From: Acidobacteriota bacterium
GTDB taxonomy: Bacteria > Acidobacteriota > Blastocatellia > Pyrinomonadales > Pyrinomonadaceae
Direction of reading: 5' to 3'
DNA: 12,528 bases
Assembly: GCA_003222935.1 (NCBI GenBank)
Contig: QHXL01000051.1
Location: forward strand, 1 to 12,528
A program made the translations under genes and the position numbers. The notes beneath the pieces are model-generated. The model saw only the letters and a program-made list of their open reading frames with translations. It was not told the DNA's origin and ran no database searches. Positions 7,521 to 12,528 of the stretch are shown piece after piece (the stretch's first letter is position 1; every line of letters starts with the position of its first letter).

Positions 7521-8166
7521 ACCGGTAACAAAAAAGGGAACAGGTAGTTCGACATTTCCGGGCCCTAACGGGAACGGAAAGCGAAGGAACGGGGACGAGT
7601 TTCTCGAGCCAGACTACCGTGCCAATCGTTACCGAATCGGAATGTGGGTGGCGCTTGCGTCAATCGCCATGATGTTCACGGCGTTGAGTAGCGCTTACAT
7701 CGTGCGAGCCGGCGGCGCGCCGGACTGGGTTTCAATTGCGATGCCGAGAGTGCTGTTGTTGAGCACTGCGTTGATTCTGATCAGCAGCATCACAATGGAA
7801 GTTTCGAGACGAAACCTTAAGTCATCCTCGTTTAGCGGTTATGGTCGTTGGCTGTTGGTGACAATGTTACTCGGTATCGGGTTCCTTGTTTCCCAACTGG
7901 TAGCCTGGCGACAACTCGCACGACAGGGTGTTTATGTCGCGACCAATCCACACAGCTCTTTCTTCTATTTGTTGACTGCCGCACACGCGGTCCACTTAAT
8001 TGGTGGCCTCTTGGCTTTGATCTTTTTGTGGATTCGTTCGCGACTGGTTAAGCAAGTTGCGGTTTCACCGCGACGTCAGGCGACAGCAGATGCCGTTACG
8101 ATTTACTGGCATTTCATGGACGCTCTTTGGATATACCTATTTCTACTCCTATTCCTCTGGAGGTGA
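7495..8166 (+). CDS. coxC: Cytochrome c oxidase subunit III, first copy
   Basis: A 223-residue protein with a polar, Gly/Lys-rich N-terminal tail of about 45 residues and then five hydrophobic helices, matching the five-helix (CyoC-like) form of subunit III. Family motifs are SSFFYLLTAAHAVHLIGGL (155-172) and YWHFMDALWIYLF (204-216). In the helix where the second copy and mitochondrial COIII carry a Glu (EW or EY), this protein has AW (Ala137-Trp138). ATG 7495 overlaps coxA by 26 bases, with GAGG 12 bases upstream; an alternative ATG at 7504 would shorten the tail by three residues. It is followed 3 bases later by a second subunit III gene. Both probably sit in the same complex, but that is inferred. 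Confidence 0.92.
   Translation: MATMVTGTKPVTKKGTGSSTFPGPNGNGKRRNGDEFLEPDYRANRYRIGMWVALASIAMMFTALSSAYIVRAGGAPDWVSIAMPRVLLLSTALILISSITMEVSRRNLKSSSFSGYGRWLLVTMLLGIGFLVSQLVAWRQLARQGVYVATNPHSSFFYLLTAAHAVHLIGGLLALIFLWIRSRLVKQVAVSPRRQATADAVTIYWHFMDALWIYLFLLLFLWR
8159..8163 (+). promoter_or_regulatory. Ribosome binding site of the second coxC
   Basis: GGAGG overlaps the last codons of the first coxC and lies 6 bases before GTG 8170. It supports a GTG start for the second subunit III, since no suitable ATG lies nearby. Confidence 0.75.
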
Positions 8167-8169
8167 CAG

Positions 8170-8850
8170 GTGAGCACTGAGGCACGTGCAGGGCATTTCC
8201 CCGCGGTTGATTGGAATGGTGGGGCATTCCCTTACAGAGTAGGGCATCGCAAGTTGGGAATGTGGTTGTTTATCGTTTCCGACTCTCTGACTTTTTCCGC
8301 GCTGCTCATTGGCTATGCTTATCTGCGTGCGTCGAACAACTGGCCCACGCCGTTTCCGTTTTATCCCAGCATCGTCTTCTCGTCAGTGATGACTTTTTGT
8401 CTACTGTCGTCGAGCTTGACGATGGTGTTTGGCGTCTCCGCGTCAGCCAAGGGAGACAAGGCGGGAGCGCGGAAGTGGATCCTGGCCACGATGTTTTTCG
8501 GCGCCGCATTTGTCGTGCTCCACTTGATCGAGTGGAAACACTTACTGGACGAAGGTCTCCGTCCTTTCTTCTTACCGGAACATTGGGCGAAGGTCTTCAC
8601 CCTGGCTGATGGCACACCGCCGACCGCACTCTTCGGTGCAACGTTCTTCGCGATCACTGGCTTGCACATGTTTCACGTCGCGACCGGATTGATCTACCTG
8701 GCCGTTGTAGCTGCTCGTGTGAAGAAACTCAAACACGAGGACGTCGAGATAAGCGGACTCTACTGGCACTTCGTCGATCTGGTGTGGATGTTTGTATTTC
8801 CGCTCATCTACGTCCTGTCGGTTGATATGCATGGGGCATTAGGGCACTAG
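8170..8850 (+). CDS. coxC: Cytochrome c oxidase subunit III, second copy
   Basis: A 226-residue subunit III family protein starting with GTG. It opens with a short cytoplasmic segment (to about residue 26) and then KLGMWLFIVSDSLTFSALL, the usual first helix of CyoC-like subunit III. Glu121 in HLIEWKHL, the TFFAITGLHMFHVATGL helix (158-174) and LYWHFVDLVWMFVF (197-210) match conserved subunit III positions. Subunit III does not bind metals; in known oxidases it stabilises subunit I and supports proton uptake. It is clearly diverged from the preceding copy, so the two are not a recent duplication. The subunit IV gene follows after 23 bases. Confidence 0.94.
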   Translation: MSTEARAGHFPAVDWNGGAFPYRVGHRKLGMWLFIVSDSLTFSALLIGYAYLRASNNWPTPFPFYPSIVFSSVMTFCLLSSSLTMVFGVSASAKGDKAGARKWILATMFFGAAFVVLHLIEWKHLLDEGLRPFFLPEHWAKVFTLADGTPPTALFGATFFAITGLHMFHVATGLIYLAVVAARVKKLKHEDVEISGLYWHFVDLVWMFVFPLIYVLSVDMHGALGH

Positions 8851-8873
8851 GATCCACAGAGAGGTCTCTCCAG

Positions 8874-9230
8874 ATGACAGCACACGCTGAAGAACACTTT
8901 GCAGGTACTAATAAGCTGTTCGTGTCTATTTGGGTTTGGCTGGTCGTTTTGACCTTGATAGAGATTTTTCTCGCCTACAAGACGATGTCGGTGAACATCA
9001 TGCTCACGGTCCTTCTAGGGCTGTCGATCATCAAAGCAGCGCTGATCGTTGCGTACTTTATGCACCTGAAGTTTGAGCGGCTAAGCCTGATCGTAACAAT
9101 TGTACCGATGCTGGTCGTCTGTATCTGTTTGTTGTTCGTGTTTTTCCCGGATAGTTTTCGCTCATCCGGTCTGCGATATAAATTTGAAGAAGCACCGCCT
9201 GTCGCCCCGGCGCCGGTGGAGGAACAGTAA
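8874..9230 (+). CDS. coxD: Cytochrome c oxidase subunit IV (caa3 subunit IV-like)
   Basis: A 118-residue protein with three hydrophobic segments (about 15-34, 38-57 and 69-89), the layout of the prokaryotic COX4 family. The central motif IIKAALIVAYFMHLKFE is diagnostic of that family. A Pro/Glu-rich tail (PPVAPAPVEEQ) ends the protein. GAGG lies 9 bases before the ATG. Residues 8-118 match the C-terminal domain of the gene at 9499-10161 at 93 of 111 positions, ending at the equivalent residue. The stop codon overlaps the next start (TAATG), and the Glu-Glu codons near the end form the GGAGG site of the next gene. Confidence 0.93.
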   Translation: MTAHAEEHFAGTNKLFVSIWVWLVVLTLIEIFLAYKTMSVNIMLTVLLGLSIIKAALIVAYFMHLKFERLSLIVTIVPMLVVCICLLFVFFPDSFRSSGLRYKFEEAPPVAPAPVEEQ

Positions 9231-9499
9231 TGAAATCCAGCTGGCGGTTAACATTGATGATTCTGCTCGTTGTGGGTGTCTTGTTGGCGCTTACATTAGA
9301 CGCGAGTGCGCAATGCTCGATGTGTCGCGCAGCGTTGTCTGGATCAAACAACGAGAAGTTTCTCCGCGGATTCAATACCGGGGTGCTTGTTTTGTTGTTA
9401 CCGCCTGTATCCATCTTCTGCTCGATTTTCATTATTCTGCGAAAGCATAGCGGTGGTGGACCCGGAAAAGATCGGGATAATCAAGAGCTTGATTCGTGA
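9230..9499 (+). CDS. Small CxxC membrane protein of the cox cluster
   Basis: An 89-residue protein of no known function to me. Residues 1-27 look like a signal peptide ending ASA before Gln28. The mature protein would begin QCSMCRAAL, with Cys29 and Cys32 forming a CxxC pair on the periplasmic side. One further hydrophobic helix lies at 48-70 and the tail is polar (GGGPGKDRDNQELDS). I recall similar short proteins starting QCxMC near respiratory genes in other phyla, but could not check. A copper-binding, thiol-redox or heme-related role in oxidase assembly would fit the position between two subunit IV genes; this is inference. It starts at the ATG overlapping the preceding TAA, with GGAGG 7 bases upstream, and its stop overlaps the next ATG (TGATG). 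Confidence 0.8.
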   Translation: MKSSWRLTLMILLVVGVLLALTLDASAQCSMCRAALSGSNNEKFLRGFNTGVLVLLLPPVSIFCSIFIILRKHSGGGPGKDRDNQELDS

Positions 9500-10161
9500 T
9501 GCCTATTCAAGAAACGATGAGTAAAGAACTAAAAGTCCTGAACATCATCTGCGTACTGGTTGTCATAGCAAGCCTTGCGTTGATCGTAGTTACGGCAGTC
9601 ACAAGTGGCGATCTCCTAACTATCGATACGCTCTTCATAATGACGATGTGCCTGTTGATGGCTGTCGTATTCGCGGTAAGCCCGTTGCTGTATTTGAAGT
9701 CTGAGGGGAAATTGCCGTTGCCGGGTATGAAGAAGCTATCGACCTCTGCGCCCGTGGCTGCAATTGAAGATGGTTCCGTGCACGCTGCTGCCGTGGAATC
9801 ACACGAAGTTGTTCACGAGGATATACATTTCGCCGGCACGAATAAGTTGTTCGTTTCGATCTGGATTTGGTTGGTGGGTCTGACACTTTTGGAAATTGTC
9901 CTGGCATACAAAACTATGCCGATCACGTTCATGCTGGTGATACTTCTGGGACTTTCAATAATCAAAGCGGCTTTAATCATCGCTTACTTCATGCACTTGA
10001 AGTTTGAGCGGCTGAGTTTGATTGTGAGTATCGTTCCGATGCTAGTAGTTTGTATTTGCCTCCTGGCCATATTTTTCCCGGATAGTTTCCGCTCATCTAA
10101 TCTGCGCTACAAATTCCAGGAAGATCCACCGGTGGCGCCAGCTCCCGTCGAGGAGCCATAA
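9499..10161 (+). CDS. Two-helix domain fused to a second subunit IV domain
   Basis: A 220-residue protein. Residues 1-70 or so hold two hydrophobic helices, beginning KELKVLNIICVLVV and ending before a SEGKLPLPGMKK loop; I do not recognise this domain. A linker rich in Ala, His and Glu follows (about 75-109). From residue 110 (HFAGTNKLFVSIW) to the end it is a subunit IV domain nearly identical to the gene at 8874-9230 (93 of 111 residues), including the PPVAPAPVEE tail. The two copies use different synonymous codons at most sites, for example 7 of the first 10 identical residues. ATG 9499 is chosen because it overlaps the previous stop (TGATG); GTG 9496 and ATG 9517 are also possible. It may replace or sit beside the shorter subunit IV in the oxidase. 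Confidence 0.85.
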   Translation: MPIQETMSKELKVLNIICVLVVIASLALIVVTAVTSGDLLTIDTLFIMTMCLLMAVVFAVSPLLYLKSEGKLPLPGMKKLSTSAPVAAIEDGSVHAAAVESHEVVHEDIHFAGTNKLFVSIWIWLVGLTLLEIVLAYKTMPITFMLVILLGLSIIKAALIIAYFMHLKFERLSLIVSIVPMLVVCICLLAIFFPDSFRSSNLRYKFQEDPPVAPAPVEEP

Positions 10162-10550
10162 TGCAACTTGCACCTATGAGCGAAGACATCCTGCTAAGCA
10201 TTGACGTCGAGAAGCGAACCACTCGAGGTCGGGCGTGCCCTCGCTGTGGCGGAAAAATCATTCCCTCAAATCGCGCCGTATACCAGGCTGTTAATCCGGA
10301 CGATGCTTTTCCGATCTGGCAATGCGAACGATGTGGCTACGAGGAGATGGCAGGTCCAATATTAGGAAAGAAGGCTCCTGCCACCAAGGCTCTTCCACCT
10401 GCCGCACAGCCAGGACAAGCAGCAACAGCAGCAGCAGTCGCGAAAACCAAACCTCAAGCACCTATGCTTGACGCCAGGGGACGCGCTTTACCAGCCGACG
10501 TTCAAGCTCTGATGATGCAGCTTGACCAGGCAAAGGCTAAGAACCTCTGA
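10161..10550 (+). CDS. Zinc-ribbon protein with Ala/Pro/Lys-rich tail
   Basis: A 129-residue, apparently cytoplasmic protein with no known function to me. Cys26-x2-Cys29 (ACPRCGGKI) and Cys55-x2-Cys58 (QCERCGYEE) form a classical zinc ribbon with a 25-residue loop between the two knuckles. Residues 68-103 are low-complexity Ala, Pro, Lys and Gln, with a CAG-repeat-like stretch in the DNA around 10418-10437. The last 20 residues (LPADVQALMMQLDQAKAKN) could form a helix. The ATG overlaps the preceding TAA, with GGAG about 5 bases upstream inside the PVEEP codons of the preceding gene, so it is translationally coupled to the subunit IV fusion. Zinc ribbons of this type mediate nucleic-acid or protein contacts; nothing here specifies which. 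Confidence 0.82.
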   Translation: MQLAPMSEDILLSIDVEKRTTRGRACPRCGGKIIPSNRAVYQAVNPDDAFPIWQCERCGYEEMAGPILGKKAPATKALPPAAQPGQAATAAAVAKTKPQAPMLDARGRALPADVQALMMQLDQAKAKNL

Positions 10551-10611
10551 AATGTCTCGCCGTTATTCGCCTCTATAGAACAGACATTCTTGCCCCATAG
10601 TTAAGGTCTAA

Positions 10612-10833
10612 ATGGACGAGCTCTCCAGAAAAGTTTTGCGCAGTTTTCGATACTGGGGGAAAGATGGTCTCGATCTGCATGTGCTCTTCGAAGCTGGAGG
10701 CAACGACCCCGACTCGCGCACCGCGGTTTTTGATGCTGTGGAACAACTGGTTAAAGATGGTCTCCTGGTGGAAGAGGGAAACGATTTCTATTCACTTTCC
10801 GACAAAGGCAAGATCGCAGCTGCCGCAGATTAA
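10612..10833 (+). CDS. Small winged-helix domain protein
   Basis: A 73-residue protein that is essentially one winged-helix domain. Helix 1 is LSRKVLRSFRYW (4-15), helix 2 lies around LHVLFEAG, the recognition-like helix is TAVFDAVEQLVKDGLLV (37-53) and the wing ends FYSLSDKGKIAAAA (59-72). This matches the C-terminal half of many MarR/PadR-type folds. A solitary domain of this size could bind DNA as a dimer or act as a protein-interaction module. Position inside the oxidase run suggests a linked role, not proven. AAGG about 5 bases before ATG 10612 supports the start. The gap of 61 bases from the zinc-ribbon gene breaks the chain of overlapping genes. Confidence 0.75.
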   Translation: MDELSRKVLRSFRYWGKDGLDLHVLFEAGGNDPDSRTAVFDAVEQLVKDGLLVEEGNDFYSLSDKGKIAAAAD

Positions 10834-10855
10834 GTAGCCTACCCAAAATCCCCGG

Positions 10856-11284
10856 ATGACTGAATATCTTTCATACTTACCCCACGTTAATGCCTGTTTG
10901 AATGGAACGAGTGCTGTATTACTGGCGGCAGGCTATTCATTTATCAGGCAGGGGAAAGTTGCGGCCCATCGAGCGTGCCAGGTATCAGCACTTGTCGTCT
11001 CTGTTTTGTTTCTTGCCTCGTACCTTACGTATCACTTCAATCACGGTACGACTCGATTTCAAGGAACTGGTCTTGCTCGACCAATTTACTTTACGATTCT
11101 CACGAGTCACACGATCCTGGCAGTGGTGATTGTTCCACTCGTCATCATTACTTTCTATCGAGCGTTTCGACTCGATTTTGTGCGACATCGAAAAATCGCG
11201 CGTGTCACCCTGCCGCTTTGGCTCTACGTCTCAGTCACTGGGGTTATTGTCTATCTCATGCTCTACCAGATTTACCCCGCCTGA
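10856..11284 (+). CDS. DUF420 membrane protein (CtaM/YozB family)
   Basis: A 142-residue protein with four hydrophobic helices. DUF420 hallmarks are visible: PHVNACLNGTSAVLL at the start, AAHRACQ (His38), YLTYHFNHG (His60, His63), SHTILAVV (His85) and FVRHRKIARVTLPLWLYVS (His111) before a final helix VSVTGVIVYLMLY. Members of this family (CtaM in Staphylococcus aureus, YozB in Bacillus) are reported to be needed for active heme A-containing oxidase. The conserved histidines could bind heme or copper. Its presence after the cox genes fits an oxidase maturation role. No good ribosome site precedes ATG 10856; the upstream sequence CCCCGG does not resemble one. The next gene begins 11 bases after its stop. 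Confidence 0.9.
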   Translation: MTEYLSYLPHVNACLNGTSAVLLAAGYSFIRQGKVAAHRACQVSALVVSVLFLASYLTYHFNHGTTRFQGTGLARPIYFTILTSHTILAVVIVPLVIITFYRAFRLDFVRHRKIARVTLPLWLYVSVTGVIVYLMLYQIYPA

Positions 11285-11295
11285 TAAATTAATCG

Positions 11296-12153
11296 ATGGG
11301 AGAGAATGGTAATCACCCGGAAGTAAAAGTGGCAGCTTCGCCTCGTCGAGTGAAGGCCTCGTGGCCCATTCTTGTTCTGGCTGCGCTTTTTCTCTCCGCC
11401 ACCTTCCTTGCCTGGTACTTCACCTGGTTTGGACGTGGCCTGTCGGATGCCGATATTGGCAAGTACCTGAGCGATACGAAGAACCCTCGACACGTACAGC
11501 ACGCACTCCTCCAAATTCAGCAACAGATGGAGCGTCGAGATCCAGCGGCTAAAAACTGGTACCCGCAAATCGAAGCATTGAGTGCGCATCCGGAAACCGA
11601 GTTCAGACTCACAACTGCGTGGGTAATGGGATTCGATAACCAATCGGAAGGGTTTCACCAGGCACTGCTAAGACTGGTCAAAGATGAACAGCCTATTGTT
11701 CGAAGAAATGCTGCCCTGGCATTGGTACGATTTAACGATCACAGCGGACGTGATGAGTTAACGGCTGTCTTGAAGCCTTACTCATTGAAGGTCGACGCGG
11801 CTGGATTGGTCTCGAGTACGTTGCATGCGGGCTCGGAAGTGTCGAGAGGAACCCTACTGGCACGCATTCAACAGCCTGAAGGGAACTTGGTCGAGGTTCG
11901 TTCTCCGCTGTTGGGTCGGATTGAAATGATTGATAAGCCAAACGGATCGCAAGTAAACGCTGGAGATGAGTTGTTAAGAATCAACTCGGACGAAGATAGT
12001 GTTTGGGAAGCTTTACGTGGGTTAGCGTTGATTTGGAGCGCCGATGATCTGCCTTCAGTCCAGACTTTAGCAAATTCCAACACAGCCTCGGCACGTGTGA
12101 AAGAACAAGCCAGACTCGCGGCTAAATCAATCGAGAGTCGCAAAGTGAAATGA
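11296..12153 (+). CDS. Membrane-anchored HEAT-repeat / barrel-sandwich (lipoyl-like) protein
   Basis: A 285-residue protein with an unusual layout. A short basic cytoplasmic N-terminus (1-21) precedes one membrane helix (about 22-44). Residues 55-160 are helical with HEAT-like repeats, for example EFRLTTAWVMGF and QPIVRRNAALALVRFND. Residues 163-231 read as a barrel-sandwich hybrid fold of the biotinyl-lipoyl/HlyD kind, with two half-motifs: AGSEVSRGTLLARI, then VRSPLLGRIEMIDKPNGS and NAGDELLRI. The lysine hairpin (EAMKM-like) used for biotin or lipoate attachment is missing, so it is probably a structural or binding domain and not a swinging arm. A final helical pair (235-281) resembles another HEAT repeat. 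The bulk lies outside the cytoplasm by the positive-inside rule. It is probably in the same transcript as the DUF420 gene. Function is unknown; an oxidase assembly scaffold is possible. Confidence 0.8.
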   Translation: MGENGNHPEVKVAASPRRVKASWPILVLAALFLSATFLAWYFTWFGRGLSDADIGKYLSDTKNPRHVQHALLQIQQQMERRDPAAKNWYPQIEALSAHPETEFRLTTAWVMGFDNQSEGFHQALLRLVKDEQPIVRRNAALALVRFNDHSGRDELTAVLKPYSLKVDAAGLVSSTLHAGSEVSRGTLLARIQQPEGNLVEVRSPLLGRIEMIDKPNGSQVNAGDELLRINSDEDSVWEALRGLALIWSADDLPSVQTLANSNTASARVKEQARLAAKSIESRKVK

Positions 12154-12166
12154 TTATGAGTGACGA

Positions 12167-12508
12167 TTAAGCTGCCGGTACTGGTGGCAGATCCGGTAGC
12201 GTGATGCCGTGTACCGACTCCCAGTCGTCGGTTGGAACCATCTCGATCGCATCCCACGGACACCCGTCCAGGAACGCTCCGTCCGGACCCTTACTGGTAC
12301 ATTTTTGACAGCCGATACAAAGGTAGGGATCTACTTCGATTCTTCCAAATGGCGGATGGTCCTCGTCGGGCACCCAGAACATACACGCTTCAATCGGGCA
12401 GTACTCGATGCATGCAGGTGAGCCTGAACAGCCAGTACAGCAGTCGGTGGTAATCGCCAGAATGCGAGGACGTTTCTTGCGTGCAGCCTTGCCGTCACCC
12501 TCAGACAT
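12167..12508 (-). CDS. Dicluster 4Fe-4S ferredoxin
   Basis: A 113-residue protein converging on the gene before it, with 13 bases between the two stop codons. The first cluster motif is Cys24-x2-Cys27-x5-Cys33-x3-Cys37-Pro and the second is Cys64-x2-Cys67-x2-Cys70-x12-Cys83-Pro. Both differ from the plain CxxCxxCxxxCP spacing by an insertion (x5 before the third Cys, x12 before the fourth). As in other 2[4Fe-4S] proteins, the fourth Cys of each motif probably ligates the other cluster. A basic N-terminal stretch (KAARKKRPR) and an acidic, Pro-rich C-terminus flank the core. ATG at 12508 is the first Met in the window, but the frame stays open to the window edge without a ribosome site, so the true start may be further upstream. 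Confidence 0.88.
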   Translation of the reverse strand: MSEGDGKAARKKRPRILAITTDCCTGCSGSPACIEYCPIEACMFWVPDEDHPPFGRIEVDPYLCIGCQKCTSKGPDGAFLDGCPWDAIEMVPTDDWESVHGITLPDLPPVPAA

Positions 12509-12528
12509 CGGCCAGTGTTTGTCTACGA

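Noticed and set aside
10574..10579. TATAGA as a -10 box before the winged-helix gene
   Set aside because: No acceptable -35 element at 16-19 bases upstream.
11296..12153. Reading the lipoyl-like domain as a biotin carboxyl carrier
   Set aside because: The attachment lysine with its flanking Met is absent and the domain sits outside the membrane by topology; no carboxylase genes are nearby.
12154..12190. Bidirectional terminator between the HEAT-repeat gene and the ferredoxin gene
   Set aside because: The gap is only 13 bases; CTGCC/GGCAG nearby lies inside the ferredoxin coding end and lacks a T-run.

Overview
This window is a respiratory gene cluster from a bacterium, on a DNA background of intermediate GC. 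It carries an A-type (aa3-like) heme-copper cytochrome c oxidase, its heme A biosynthesis genes and a long tail of small accessory genes. My best guess for the host is an Acidobacteriota member of the Blastocatellia type. That is inferred from the gene set (cupredoxin lipoprotein, ctaA, ctaB, coxB, coxA, two subunit III genes, two subunit IV genes, DUF420) and from intergenic TTGCCGA heptamers. No phylogenetic marker is present to prove it.

Layout. Bases 1-1731 hold the 3' part of a multiheme cytochrome c whose start lies outside the window. A lipoprotein with a type-1 copper (cupredoxin) site follows at 1818-2693. A 153-base gap with inverted arrays of a 7-base repeat leads to ctaA (heme A synthase) and ctaB (heme O synthase). 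A 105-base gap with a possible promoter and a strong hairpin precedes the oxidase genes coxB, coxA, coxC and a second coxC, which are tightly packed. Next come a subunit IV gene, a small CxxC membrane protein, and a second subunit IV gene fused to an extra two-helix N-terminal domain. A zinc-ribbon protein, a small winged-helix protein, a DUF420 membrane protein (the CtaM/YozB family) and a membrane-anchored HEAT-repeat / barrel-sandwich (lipoyl-like) protein finish the run. All of these are on the + strand. A dicluster ferredoxin gene converges on them from the - strand at the right edge.

How the genes work together. CtaB makes heme O from heme B and CtaA makes heme A. CoxA binds the hemes and CuB, and CoxB carries CuA. 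The subunit III and IV proteins complete the membrane complex. CoxB has no fused cytochrome c domain, so a separate donor is needed; the multiheme cytochrome and the cupredoxin encoded just upstream are the obvious candidates (inference). No SCO or Cox11/CtaG gene is visible here. The CxxC protein, DUF420 protein and HEAT/barrel-sandwich protein are therefore candidates for assembly or stability factors.

Most unusual points: the subunit IV duplication, with 93 of 111 residues identical but most synonymous sites different; the HEAT/barrel-sandwich/HEAT fusion in an oxidase operon; the uncharacterised accessory genes at 9230-12153; and the heptamer inverted repeat that runs into the ctaA ribosome binding site.
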